Below, piece by piece: positions 33,939-42,388 of a DNA stretch of 64,000 bases; the first letter of the stretch is position 1; every line of letters starts with the position of its first letter. The position numbers and the translations under genes are program-made. The notes beneath the pieces were generated by a model. That model was not told where the DNA came from. It ran no database searches and was given only the letters and a program-made list of their open reading frames with translations. Origin of the DNA: Gillisia sp. UBA3175 (GTDB lineage Bacteria; Bacteroidota; Bacteroidia; Flavobacteriales; Flavobacteriaceae); NCBI GenBank assembly GCA_002364325.1, contig DEXV01000003.1, forward strand, positions 783,229-847,228. Direction: 5' to 3'.

Positions 33939-35108
33939 ATGAGCGAGAATATATCTGCATACACGGCAATTTTAAAAACCTATCCTAAATTTAAGGAGAC
34001 AACACTTTCAGGAAGATATATAACAACAGATCATATTTTACCCTTACTTAATAAATTCGAAGATAAGTTTGAGTTAAGTATAATTGGACAATCCACTTTG
34101 AACGAATTTATTTACTCGATTCAATTAGGGTCTGGAAAAACAAAAATTTTAATGTGGTCTCAAATGCATGGAAATGAATCTACCACCACAAAAGCAATTT
34201 TCGATCTTTTAAATGCGTTCTATAATTTAAATGAAGATTCATTTTTAAATGAGATCTTAGACAGTTGCAGTCTCTATATTATCCCTATTTTAAATCCTGA
34301 CGGAGCAAAAGCTTATACAAGAGTAAATGCAAATGAAATAGACCTTAATAGGGATGCTAATGATCTAAAGGAAATTGAGAGTAAATTATTAAGAAAAGTT
34401 TTTGATGAATTTAAACCTGACTTTTGTTTTAATTTACACGATCAGCGAAGTATTTTTAGTGCTGGAAGTGCTGAATTTCCAGCCACTTTATCTTTTCTAA
34501 CTCCATCTATGGATCCCGAGAGGAGGATTACGCCTTCTAGGGAGATCTCCATGAAGGTTATTGCTGCTATAAGTAAAGACCTTTATGAAAAAATTCCAAA
34601 TAGAATTGGTAGGTATGACGATGCTTATAATTCTAATTGTACGGGAGATACTTTTCAAAGCTTGGAGGTTCCAACTATTTTGTTTGAAGCAGGACATATA
34701 GCTAACGATTATCTGCGAGAACAAACTAGAGAATATGTTTTAGCTGCTTTAATATCCGGTTTATATGCTGTCTCCACTAAAACATATGAGTTGCATTCTA
34801 CTTTAGAATATTTTGAGATACCACAAAATGAGAAATTCTTCTATGATGTTATTTTAAGGAATGCAATAGTAAACCATGAAGTTGTGGATATTGCAATTCA
34901 ATATAAAGAGATCTTAAAAAATGGAAGAATCATTTTTCAGGGGATTGTAGAAAATATTGCTTCTAATTTGGCGTTCTATGCACATCTACAAATAGATTGT
35001 AAAAATAATCCAGTTACTCTTCCCGACAAAACCGAAATTTCCGAAAACGTTATCGTAGATGAAATTCTTTTTAAAAATGAGATTTTAATGATAAATTATG
35101 AAAAATAA
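33939..35108 (+). CDS. M14 family zinc carboxypeptidase-like protein
   Basis: A 389-residue cytoplasmic-looking protein (no signal peptide) with the M14 zinc-peptidase core. Ligands His77 and Glu80 lie in QMHGNES, the third ligand His167 in FNLHDQR, an Asn-Arg substrate-binding pair in DLNRD (about 137-138), and the catalytic Glu250 in TILFEAGH. Members include carboxypeptidases and amidases acting on peptides or peptidoglycan fragments; the lack of a signal peptide suggests an intracellular substrate. The C-terminal 110 residues are uncharacterised. It is divergent from the XRE regulator, whose putative operators cover the promoter, and its message is probably leaderless. Confidence 0.88.
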   Translation: MSENISAYTAILKTYPKFKETTLSGRYITTDHILPLLNKFEDKFELSIIGQSTLNEFIYSIQLGSGKTKILMWSQMHGNESTTTKAIFDLLNAFYNLNEDSFLNEILDSCSLYIIPILNPDGAKAYTRVNANEIDLNRDANDLKEIESKLLRKVFDEFKPDFCFNLHDQRSIFSAGSAEFPATLSFLTPSMDPERRITPSREISMKVIAAISKDLYEKIPNRIGRYDDAYNSNCTGDTFQSLEVPTILFEAGHIANDYLREQTREYVLAALISGLYAVSTKTYELHSTLEYFEIPQNEKFFYDVILRNAIVNHEVVDIAIQYKEILKNGRIIFQGIVENIASNLAFYAHLQIDCKNNPVTLPDKTEISENVIVDEILFKNEILMINYEK

Positions 35109-35143
35109 TGAAAATACTTGCTAATCGTTTAGCTCGTTTGTAT

Positions 35144-35151
35144 TAATTTTG
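35144..35151 (+). promoter_or_regulatory. -7 box TAATTTTG before the Lrp/AsnC gene
   Basis: Exact TAnnTTTG match 27 bases before the start codon, with TTG at 35118-35120, 23 bases upstream. Confidence 0.6.
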
Positions 35152-35177
35152 TGTTTCATTAAAAGACATTAAGAATT

Positions 35178-35657
35178 ATGGCAAAATATAAATTAGACGA
35201 AACCGATCATCAAATTCTGGATATGTTGATCGAGAATACTCGTACTCCGTTTACAGATATTGCTAAAAAATTGAATATTTCAGCTGGTACGGTGCATGTT
35301 AGAGTGAAAAAGATGGAAGAAGCGCAAATAATCTTAGGTTCAACCTTAACCTTGAATTATGAAAAATTAGGATATGCGTTTATTGCTTATGTTGGGATAT
35401 TTCTTAAAAATACCTCGCAAACAAAATTCGTGTTAGAAAGAATAAATGATATTCCATTTGTAACTGTTGCGCACGTAACTACAGGGAAATTCAATGTTTT
35501 TTGCAAAATAAGAGCTAAAAATACTCAGCATGCAAAAGATATCATCTTTCAGTTAGATGATATTGAAGGGGTTTACAGAACAGAGACTATGATCTCGTTA
35601 GAGGAAAGTATGAACGATAAAAAACGTTTAATGCATTCTATATTTAAGGAAGTATAG
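35178..35657 (+). CDS. Lrp/AsnC family transcriptional regulator
   Basis: A 159-residue regulator with an N-terminal winged HTH (about residues 8-58, LDMLIENTRTPFTDIAKKLN, recognition helix in SAGTVHVRVKKME) and a C-terminal RAM ligand-binding domain (about 70-150, with FVTVAHVTTGKFNVFCKI). Such proteins sense amino acids as octamers. The ligand and targets cannot be told from sequence. It follows the M14 gene by 70 bases but has its own promoter box and terminator, so it is probably a separate unit. Confidence 0.94.
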   Translation: MAKYKLDETDHQILDMLIENTRTPFTDIAKKLNISAGTVHVRVKKMEEAQIILGSTLTLNYEKLGYAFIAYVGIFLKNTSQTKFVLERINDIPFVTVAHVTTGKFNVFCKIRAKNTQHAKDIIFQLDDIEGVYRTETMISLEESMNDKKRLMHSIFKEV

Positions 35658-35676
35658 GAACTTTTAAAAACATCTT

Positions 35677-35715
35677 AAAAACCCTTTAGGCTTAATAGCT
35701 TTAAAGGGTTTTTTT
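35677..35715 (+). terminator. intrinsic terminator after the Lrp/AsnC gene
   Basis: AAAACCCTTT pairs with AAAGGGTTTT, extended by AGGCT/AGCTT inside, and is followed by seven T. Confidence 0.88.
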
Positions 35716-35746
35716 ATACCTTCACTTTTCAATTAAATAATCCAAC

Positions 35747-36265
35747 ATGAGTATATTTAAACCCACTGATGCAGAATATCATCCATTTTATAAGAATTAT
35801 ATAGATCAACTTCCAAATGAAGATCTAATATCTATCCTTAAAGATTTAAAAGTAGAGTTTGTTGGTTTTTTAAAGAATTTAAAAAAAGAAGATCTTACAT
35901 ATAACTACGCAGAGGGGAAGTGGACGGTAGCTCAATCTTTACAGCACTTAATAGATACAGAAAGAATTTTCCAATACAGAGCATTAACAATTGCCAGGGC
36001 AGATTTAACCCCACTTCCTGGTTTTGATCAGGATGCATATGTGCCGGTTTCAAAAGCTGAAAAAAGAACCTTACCAGGTTTCATAAAGGAATTTGAAGCT
36101 GTGAGAGATGCAGGAATTGCCCTTTTTGAAAGTTTTGATGAAGAAATGTTTAGTAAAGTAAGTGAAGCCAGTAAATCTCACTTAAGCCCAAAAGCAGCCG
36201 GATTTATTTTAGCAGGACATCAAAAACACCATTTAGCATTATTTAAATCCCATTACGGTTTATGA
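35747..36265 (+). CDS. DinB family protein (putative metal-dependent hydrolase or thiol transferase)
   Basis: A 172-residue four-helix-bundle protein of the DinB/YfiT superfamily. The three expected metal-binding histidines are visible: one in SLQHLIDTER (about residue 67) and two in the C-terminal AGHQKHHLALFKSHYG (about 155-160). Members include bacillithiol- and mycothiol-dependent enzymes; Flavobacteriaceae often have several copies. The reaction here is unknown. Its stop overlaps the YihY start (ATGA), so the two are translationally coupled. Confidence 0.9.
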   Translation: MSIFKPTDAEYHPFYKNYIDQLPNEDLISILKDLKVEFVGFLKNLKKEDLTYNYAEGKWTVAQSLQHLIDTERIFQYRALTIARADLTPLPGFDQDAYVPVSKAEKRTLPGFIKEFEAVRDAGIALFESFDEEMFSKVSEASKSHLSPKAAGFILAGHQKHHLALFKSHYGL

Positions 36266-37236
36266 TAAGAATTAAAACCTTTTGGAAACTATTAAAACAA
36301 GCCTATGCAAGTTGGATTAGTAACGATCCATGGGCGAGAAGTGCTATTATAGCTTATTATACGCTCTTTTCCTTACCGTCTTTACTGATAATTGTAGTAA
36401 GTATTGCGGGGTATTTCTTTGGAAGAGAGGCTGTGCAAGGTAGGATTACTGGCCAAATTGCTGAATTTATAGGGGAAGATTCCGCAGCAATCGTAGAAAA
36501 CATGATAAGTAATGCAGCTTTAAGTTCAAATTCAACAATGGCGGTGATTTTTGGAGTTTTTATGCTGGTTTTTGGTGCAACGGGGGTTTTCTTTCAGTTA
36601 AAAAAAGCTATGAATAATATATGGAACGTAGCTGAAAAGAAAGATACTTATTTCCGGATGTTTATGGACAGAGTGATCTCTTTTGGAATGATCCTTATTT
36701 TAGGATTCTTAATGTTATTGGGTCTAATAATTTCAGCAATAATCCGTATGCTAAGTGATTATATAGAAAGTTATGCTCCAGTGCTAACACCTTGGGGTTT
36801 AGACCTCGTAAATTCTTTAATTTCACTTATTTTTATTACTATTCTATTTGCTTCTATCTTTAAATTATTGCCTGATATAAAAATAAGATGGAAGGTTACT
36901 TTATATGGTGCAGCCTTAACTACAGTTTTTTTCTTAATAGGAGAATATCTTATAGGTATCTATTTTGGAAGAGCAAATCCAGCTTCTGTATATGGAGGAG
37001 CCTCTGCAATGGTACTTATTTTACTATGGGTAAATTATACTTGTTTGATCATGTTTTTTGGAGCAGAATTTACAGTGCAATATGCATTGCATAAAAAAGA
37101 AAAAATAACGACAACTGAATTTAGCGAACCTGCAATCGATCAAGAGCTTCAAAAATTAGAAGAAAAAAAAGCCAAATTAAAGAATGATGACAGAACCATG
37201 AAGAACCTAGAATCTAACACTCCTAACACCGATTAA
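36262..37236 (+). CDS. YihY/virulence factor BrkB family membrane protein
   Basis: A 324-residue inner-membrane protein with about six helices between residues 25 and 270, starting with the family's WARSAIIAYYTLFSLPSLLIIVV and containing the MNNIWNV motif and the final GASAMVLILLWVNYTCLIMFFGAEFT. The hydrophilic C-terminus (about 275-324) is charged and probably coiled. The old name ribonuclease BN for this family is wrong; a transport or envelope role is likely but unproven. It is coupled to the DinB gene by a four-base overlap. Confidence 0.93.
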   Translation: MIRIKTFWKLLKQAYASWISNDPWARSAIIAYYTLFSLPSLLIIVVSIAGYFFGREAVQGRITGQIAEFIGEDSAAIVENMISNAALSSNSTMAVIFGVFMLVFGATGVFFQLKKAMNNIWNVAEKKDTYFRMFMDRVISFGMILILGFLMLLGLIISAIIRMLSDYIESYAPVLTPWGLDLVNSLISLIFITILFASIFKLLPDIKIRWKVTLYGAALTTVFFLIGEYLIGIYFGRANPASVYGGASAMVLILLWVNYTCLIMFFGAEFTVQYALHKKEKITTTEFSEPAIDQELQKLEEKKAKLKNDDRTMKNLESNTPNTD

Positions 37237-37365
37237 CATTTAAAACCCTTTATTAGTAAAGGTTTAACGTAATTCTTCAATCTTTTATAAACACCTTAAT
37301 ATAGATTAAGAAGCTTGAATGGTATCTTGATAATAATTAAAAGTTTAATACTAAAACCAACAATT

Positions 37366-37914
37366 ATGAAAAAGAGAATAGCCATTTTGGCAACAGATGG
37401 ATTTGAAGAAAGTGAATTGAAATCGCCTAAAGATGCGATGGAAAAAGAAGGATTTGAGGTTGATATAGTTAGTTTAAAATCTGGAAAAATAAAAGCTTGG
37501 GCAGATGGAAATTGGTCCAAGGAATATAATGTAGATAAAACTTTAAGTGAAGTTAAAGCTGAAGATTACAATGCATTAGTTTTACCAGGTGGCGTAATTA
37601 ATCCAGACAAATTAAGAAGAGAAAAAGCGGCAGTAACTTTTGTAAAGGATTTCTTTAAACAAAAGAAACCAGTTGCTGCAATATGCCATGGACCATGGAC
37701 ACTAATAGAAGCGGAAGTGGTAAAAGGTAGAAAAATGACTTCTTTTCCATCTTTACGTAAAGATCTGGAAAATGCTGGAGCAAATTGGGTAGACGAAGAA
37801 GTAGTGGTGGATGAAGCTTTAGTTACAAGCAGAAATCCAAATGATCTTCCAGCTTTCAATGCAAAATTGATAGAAGAAATTAAGGAAGGAAAACACGAAC
37901 ATCAACACGCCTAA
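37366..37914 (+). CDS. DJ-1/PfpI family type 1 glutamine amidotransferase-like protein
   Basis: The ATG at 37366 gives 182 residues starting MKKRIAILATDGFEESEL; an in-frame ATG 51 bases earlier would add a non-homologous leader. The nucleophile elbow is AAICHGPWT (cysteine near residue 106) and the conserved glutamate lies in DGFEESE near residue 15. This matches the YhbO/PfpI branch, reported as deglycases or chaperone-like stress proteins; the true activity is debated. A strong bidirectional terminator follows. Confidence 0.92.
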   Translation: MKKRIAILATDGFEESELKSPKDAMEKEGFEVDIVSLKSGKIKAWADGNWSKEYNVDKTLSEVKAEDYNALVLPGGVINPDKLRREKAAVTFVKDFFKQKKPVAAICHGPWTLIEAEVVKGRKMTSFPSLRKDLENAGANWVDEEVVVDEALVTSRNPNDLPAFNAKLIEEIKEGKHEHQHA

Positions 37915-37927
37915 ATAAGGAAAAGCT

Positions 37928-37970
37928 AAAAAAAAGCGGTCTGTAATTAAATTACAGACCGCTTTTTTTT
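37928..37970. terminator. bidirectional intrinsic terminator
   Basis: AAAGCGGTCTGTAATT pairs with AATTACAGACCGCTTT around a very short loop, with A runs left and eight T right. It lies between the convergent PfpI-type gene and the acidic protein gene. It is among the strongest stems in the window. Confidence 0.95.
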
Positions 37971-38283
37971 ATTTATCTTGATCTTCATCCTCATCTTCTT
38001 CATCTCCAGTATTCTTTTCTGGAATCTCAACGATAGGTTCGTTAAAGTCGGCGTCATCATAATCATCTTCGTCGTAATTTGCCATTGTATTTTCTAATCT
38101 GGTACTTACTTTAACCAGATAAATAGAATCTTCTGTACGCACCTCTACAGCTTCTACAGTTTCATTCTTGGCATTTTTGAATGAGATCACCTGATCATCA
38201 TCATAACCATCCGGATATTTTTCTACTAATAAGCTTAAGATCTCAGGAGTTAACTTTTTGTAATCTACAATGACTCTTTTCAT
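37969..38283 (-). CDS. small acidic protein of unknown function
   Basis: The ATG at 38283 gives 104 residues starting MKRVIVDYKKLTPEIL. The first 70 residues form a small alpha/beta domain (LVEKYPDGYDDDQVISFKNA; EAVEVRTEDSIYLVKV), followed by a strongly acidic tail of Asp/Glu with little else. I recall Flavobacteriia homologues mislabelled as DNA primase; no primase motif exists here. The tail suggests a soluble protein that binds a basic partner, or a disordered solubility tag. It lies 68 bases upstream of aroB's end on the same strand pattern (aroB precedes it). Confidence 0.75.
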   Translation of the reverse strand: MKRVIVDYKKLTPEILSLLVEKYPDGYDDDQVISFKNAKNETVEAVEVRTEDSIYLVKVSTRLENTMANYDEDDYDDADFNEPIVEIPEKNTGDEEDEDEDQDK

Positions 38284-38351
38284 AACTATGATTTGATGAT
38301 GCAATTATAATAAAATTAGCATTATTTACAAGCGGTCCAATTAATTTTAAA

Positions 38352-39419
38352 TTAATTTTTTCGATAATAATCCAAGGCCTTAATTAACAGTTCGTTTGGG
38401 ACCACAACATCCATTTTTGGTTTCCCAAAATCATAAAGAAGAACAAAATTTATATTGCCATGCGAATTCTTTTTATCGAATTTAAGCAAGTCAAGTATAT
38501 TTTTATAATCGTTCTCATCAAAATCGATCTTAGAAAATATAGAATTGATGCTTTTGGTAACGTTTTCTAATTTATCAATAGGGAAATTACATATTTTATT
38601 GGAAAGAAAAGTAGCCATTATCATTCCTGCAGCAACTGCTTCACCATGTAATAGATTTACCTTATTAGGATTAGCTAAAAAATAAGATTCTATGGCATGA
38701 CCTAAGCTGTGTCCATAATTTAAAGTTTTCCTTATCCCTTGCTCTGTGGGATCTTCGGTAACAATTTTAGATTTTATTTGAATCGATTCCAAAATTAGTC
38801 CATCCAGATCTTCCAGAGTTAATGCTTCCAAATTGGTTGCTTTATTCCAATAAGTTTCGCTGGCAATTAAACCATGTTTCAAGATCTCTGCAAGGCCACT
38901 TCTCATTTCATTTGCAGGAAGCGTACTTAAGTAATGTGAGTCTATTAAAACCATTTCTGGCTGATTTATAACTCCAATTTGATTCTTTAAATTCCCTAGA
39001 TCTACTCCGCATTTCCCACCAACAGAAGCATCAACCATGGCCAATAAACTTGTAGGAACATTTATATAAGAAATACCTCTTTTAAAAGTACTTGCCACAA
39101 AGCCACCAAGATCTGTAACCACGCCGCCACCAAGATTTATTATGAGACTTTTTCTATCTGCTTCCAATTCAGAAAGACTGCTCCATATTCCAGAACAGGT
39201 TTCAATATTCTTATGCTCTTCACCTGCTTCCATTTCAATTACTTCAATCGAAGCAGTTGTTTCCAGCTTCTGAAGAAAATAAGTTAAGCATTGTTCATGT
39301 GTATTGCTGTCTACTAAAATGAACACAGTAGAGGGATTATTTTCAGTTAGAAAATCCATTAATTTTGAATATCCTTTTTCAGCATAAAAAATAGCAGCTT
39401 GGCTCGCTAAAACTGTCAT
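38352..39419 (-). CDS. aroB: 3-dehydroquinate synthase
   Basis: Second enzyme of the shikimate pathway, converting DAHP to 3-dehydroquinate with NAD and a divalent metal. 355 residues. The NAD-binding GGGVVTDLGGFVAST, the substrate segment NVPTSLLAMVDASVGGKCGVDL, and the metal-ligand region GHSLGHAIESYF with a further HGEAVAAGM are all present. It is divergent from the proline dehydrogenase gene across 102 bases. The small acidic protein gene lies downstream and may be cotranscribed. Confidence 0.96.
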   Translation of the reverse strand: MTVLASQAAIFYAEKGYSKLMDFLTENNPSTVFILVDSNTHEQCLTYFLQKLETTASIEVIEMEAGEEHKNIETCSGIWSSLSELEADRKSLIINLGGGVVTDLGGFVASTFKRGISYINVPTSLLAMVDASVGGKCGVDLGNLKNQIGVINQPEMVLIDSHYLSTLPANEMRSGLAEILKHGLIASETYWNKATNLEALTLEDLDGLILESIQIKSKIVTEDPTEQGIRKTLNYGHSLGHAIESYFLANPNKVNLLHGEAVAAGMIMATFLSNKICNFPIDKLENVTKSINSIFSKIDFDENDYKNILDLLKFDKKNSHGNINFVLLYDFGKPKMDVVVPNELLIKALDYYRKN

Positions 39420-39495
39420 ATTTAGAGATGTTTAATTCGATTTAATAGTTATCGAAAATAAGCAGAAAATAATTAAATTATCCTAACTCAATAAT

Positions 39496-39503
39496 TATAT
39501 TTG
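39496..39503 (+). promoter_or_regulatory. -7 box TATATTTG before the proline dehydrogenase gene
   Basis: Exact TAnnTTTG match 18 bases before the start codon, giving a leader of about a dozen bases. No clear -33 TTG. Confidence 0.65.
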
Positions 39504-39521
39504 CCGCATTAATATTTATAG

Positions 39522-40718
39522 ATGATCACACAAAAAATCTTTAACGATACGGAGACTGCTTTTAAATTAAAATCTACTGAAGATTTAAACAGAGCGTTAT
39601 TCTTGTTTGGAATGATTAACCGCCCTACACTAGTAAAAATAGGGACTTATCTTACCAATATCTCTTTAAAATTGCATTTACCTGTAGAAGGTCTTATAAA
39701 AAGCACCATTTTTAAACAATTTAGCGGTGGTGAAACTATGGAAGCCTGTATGAAGGTGATCGATAAAATGTATACCAAAAAGCTGCATAGCATTCTTGAT
39801 TACTCTGTGGAAGGTAAAGAAGAGGAAGCGCAGTTTGATGCTGCCATGAAAAAGAAGATTAGTATTATAGAATTTGCTGCTTCTAAAAAGGAATTGCCTT
39901 ATGCCGTTTTTAAACCAACCGGAATTGGAAGATTTGAAATCTGGGAAAAGGTTTCTGCTAAAGAGAACCTTTCTGAAGAGGAAAAACAAGAATGGGAAAG
40001 AGTTAAAAATAGAGTTAATCTAATTTGTGAGGCTGCTTTTAAAAATAACATTGGCGTATTAGCCGATGGCGAAGAAACATGGATGCAAGATGCAGCAGAT
40101 GATCTTATGGTAGAAATGATGCAGAAATATAACAAAGAGAAAGCTATCGTATTTAATACGTTGCAATGTTATAGATGGGATAGACTTTCATATTTACAAA
40201 AGCTACATCTAAAAGCTAAGGCTGAAGGATTTAAGGTTGGAGCAAAAATAGTTCGTGGAGCCTATATGGAAAAGGAAAATGATCGTGCGAGAAAAATGGG
40301 TTATCCAACACCAATTTGCGAAAATAAAGAGGCTACAGATGTAAGTTTTAATGGAGTTTTGGCATATTGCTTAGCACACATCGATGATATTTCGGTTTTT
40401 ATAGGAACTCACAATGAGATGAGTAATTATCTTGCCTTGCAAATAATGGAGGATAAAAACTTAGCTATCAATGACACTAGAGTTTGGTTTAGCCAGTTAT
40501 ATGGAATGAGTGATCATATTAGCTTTAACCTAGCTAAAAAGGGATATAATACAGCTAAATTAGTTCCGTTTGGCCCCGTGAGAGATGTGGTACCTTATTT
40601 AATTAGAAGAGCACAGGAAAACACCTCTGTAAAAGGTCAGACAGGAAGAGAGTTGGCTTTGCTTATAGAAGAAAAAAAGAGAAGAAAAGGGGAACCGACT
40701 AAAGGGAATAGGGATTAA
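39522..40718 (+). CDS. proline dehydrogenase
   Basis: FAD-dependent first enzyme of proline catabolism (proline to pyrroline-5-carboxylate), passing electrons to the quinone pool. 398 residues, the monofunctional size. The barrel has VGAKIVRGAYMEKENDRA (substrate and FAD contact region, about 238-255), IGTHNE (about 292-297), and the C-terminal YLIRRAQENT with the conserved RR pair that binds the proline carboxylate. No aldehyde-dehydrogenase half as in PutA. An acyltransferase gene follows after 10 bases. Confidence 0.94.
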   Translation: MITQKIFNDTETAFKLKSTEDLNRALFLFGMINRPTLVKIGTYLTNISLKLHLPVEGLIKSTIFKQFSGGETMEACMKVIDKMYTKKLHSILDYSVEGKEEEAQFDAAMKKKISIIEFAASKKELPYAVFKPTGIGRFEIWEKVSAKENLSEEEKQEWERVKNRVNLICEAAFKNNIGVLADGEETWMQDAADDLMVEMMQKYNKEKAIVFNTLQCYRWDRLSYLQKLHLKAKAEGFKVGAKIVRGAYMEKENDRARKMGYPTPICENKEATDVSFNGVLAYCLAHIDDISVFIGTHNEMSNYLALQIMEDKNLAINDTRVWFSQLYGMSDHISFNLAKKGYNTAKLVPFGPVRDVVPYLIRRAQENTSVKGQTGRELALLIEEKKRRKGEPTKGNRD

Positions 40719-40728
40719 AAGCTAATTA

Positions 40729-41268
40729 ATGAAATTACTTACCAAATGGATTTACTTCAAGTTAATGGGTTGGAAGGTAAGTGGAATCCCAGATCCAGGA
40801 ATAAAAAAATGTATTTTTATAGTTGCACCACATACTAGTTGGTGGGATTTTCTTTTAGGGCTTTTAATCCGAAGGATCATCGATATGGAAGCCCATTTTG
40901 TTGGTAAGAAAGAATTGTTTAAACCTCCGTTTGGTTGGTTTTTTAAATGGATGGGTGGCGCACCAGTAGATAGAGGTTCTAAAGAAAATAAAGTTGAAGC
41001 AATTGCTGCTTTATTCCAAAAAAACGAAATTTTTAGATTAGGCCTTTCACCGGAAGGGACTAGAAAGAAAACCGATCGGTGGCGGACCGGTTTTTATTAT
41101 ATAGCAGAAAAAGCGAAAGTTCCAATTATTTTGGTTGCTTTTGATTATGGTAAGAAAATTATCAAATTTTCTAAACCTTTTATCACCACAGGAAATTTAG
41201 ATTCGGATCTTGTGGAGATCCAGTCTTTCTATAAAGGAGTGGTTGGGAAATTTCCAGATAAATTTTAG
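40729..41268 (+). CDS. 1-acyl-glycerol-3-phosphate acyltransferase family protein
   Basis: A 179-residue PlsC-like acyltransferase acting at the membrane in phospholipid or ornithine-lipid synthesis. The catalytic box reads HTSWWDFLLG (Hx4D, about residues 35-40) and the acyl-acceptor motif reads LSPEGTRKK (about 107-115); GAPVDRGSK is the intermediate motif. It lacks an obvious N-terminal membrane helix. It lies 10 bases after the proline dehydrogenase gene, so it is probably cotranscribed. Confidence 0.9.
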   Translation: MKLLTKWIYFKLMGWKVSGIPDPGIKKCIFIVAPHTSWWDFLLGLLIRRIIDMEAHFVGKKELFKPPFGWFFKWMGGAPVDRGSKENKVEAIAALFQKNEIFRLGLSPEGTRKKTDRWRTGFYYIAEKAKVPIILVAFDYGKKIIKFSKPFITTGNLDSDLVEIQSFYKGVVGKFPDKF

Positions 41269-41280
41269 AAATCGAAATCC

Positions 41281-42000
41281 TTAGTCTTCGGTTTCATCCA
41301 TAGTATGATAAACATTCTGTACATCTTCATCTTCCTCAAGACGTTCTAATAGTTTTTCTACATCAGCAGCATCTTCAGGAGATAATTTTTTGGTCACCTG
41401 AGGTATTCTCTCAAATCCAGAAGATAAGATCTCAATATTTCTGTTTTCCAGTTCTTTTTGAATAGCTCCAAAACTTTCAAAAGGAGCATATATTAAAATT
41501 CCGTCTTCATCTTCAAAAATCTCTTCTGCACCAAAATCGATTAGTTCCAATTCCAGTTCTTCTGCATCTTGTCCTTCAGCATTAATTCTGAAGTTACACG
41601 TGTGATCAAACATAAATTCTACGGAACCAGAAGTTCCAAGATTTCCATCAGATTTGCTAAAATGCATACGCACATTAGCTACGGTTCTATTGTTGTTATC
41701 TGTTGCAGTTTCTACCAAAACTGCAATTCCATGTTGTGCATAGCCTTCAAATAGAACTATTTTATAATCTCCCTGATTTTTATCACTCGCACGTTTTATG
41801 GCACGATCTACGTTATCTTTGGGCATATTCACACTTTTCGCATTCTGAATTACCGCGCGTAGCCTAGAATTACTATCTGGATCTGGGCCACCTTCCTTAA
41901 CAGCCATAACAATATCCTTCCCAATTCTGGTAAACGCTTTAGCCATTGCAGACCAACGTTTCATTTTTCGTGCTTTTCTAAATTCGAATGCTCTTCCCAT
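41281..42000 (-). CDS. YebC/PmpR family protein (TACO1-type translation or transcription factor)
   Basis: A 239-residue member of the YebC family with the canonical start MGRAFEFRKARKMKRWSAMAK and the blocks GGPDPDSNSRLRAVIQNAK, MPKDNVDRAIKRA and YEGYAxxGIA-like FEGYAQHGIAVLVE. Older work treated the family as DNA-binding regulators; more recent work links it to translation of proline-rich stretches on the ribosome. The C-terminus is acidic. A terminator from the upstream gene lies 24 bases before its start, leaving little room for a promoter. Confidence 0.94.
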   Translation of the reverse strand: MGRAFEFRKARKMKRWSAMAKAFTRIGKDIVMAVKEGGPDPDSNSRLRAVIQNAKSVNMPKDNVDRAIKRASDKNQGDYKIVLFEGYAQHGIAVLVETATDNNNRTVANVRMHFSKSDGNLGTSGSVEFMFDHTCNFRINAEGQDAEELELELIDFGAEEIFEDEDGILIYAPFESFGAIQKELENRNIEILSSGFERIPQVTKKLSPEDAADVEKLLERLEEDEDVQNVYHTMDETED

Positions 42001-42025
42001 AAATATTAAAATCTGGTGTAAAAAT

Positions 42026-42062
42026 AAAAAAACGTTCCATTTCTAACTATAAAAATGGAACG
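42026..42062 (-). terminator. intrinsic terminator of the pterin dehydratase gene
   Basis: CGTTCCATTT at 42033-42042 pairs with AAATGGAACG at 42053-42062; on the minus strand it is followed by seven T (42026-42032). Confidence 0.9.
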
Positions 42063-42083
42063 ACAATCTAAAATAATTATAAT

Positions 42084-42374
42084 TTATTCGGCATTTACAA
42101 TTGCTTCTATTGCTTTAGCTAATTTAAAGTCTTTTTCTGTAACTCCTCCGGCATCATGCGTAGAAAGAGAAATCTCTAATTGGTTGTAAACATTATTCCA
42201 GTCTGGGTGATGTTGTTGTGCTTCAGCTTCAAATGCAATTCTCGTCATTAAAGTAAAAGCTTCCTTAAAATTTTCGAACTCGAAGGAAGTTTGTATAGAG
42301 TTATCTACATAAGTCCAACCTTCTAAAGATTCTAATTTTTCGTTTATTTCTTTTTCAGATAATTTTTTCATCAT
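42084..42374 (-). CDS. 4a-hydroxytetrahydrobiopterin dehydratase (pterin-4a-carbinolamine dehydratase)
   Basis: A 96-residue enzyme that recycles the pterin cofactor of aromatic amino-acid hydroxylases. The active-site signature QQHHPDWNNVYNQLEISLSTH (about residues 58-78) carries the two catalytic His and a Trp, and AGGVTEKDFKLAKAI closes the domain. Either of two adjacent ATG codons could start it. No phenylalanine hydroxylase gene is in the window. It ends before a strong terminator. Confidence 0.95.
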   Translation of the reverse strand: MMKKLSEKEINEKLESLEGWTYVDNSIQTSFEFENFKEAFTLMTRIAFEAEAQQHHPDWNNVYNQLEISLSTHDAGGVTEKDFKLAKAIEAIVNAE

Positions 42375-42388
42375 TTAATATTTAATTG

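Noticed and set aside
37241..37265. AAACC-CTTTA/TAAAGGTTT hairpin after the YihY gene as terminator
   Set aside because: The stem has a mismatch and no T run follows; too weak to list as a feature.
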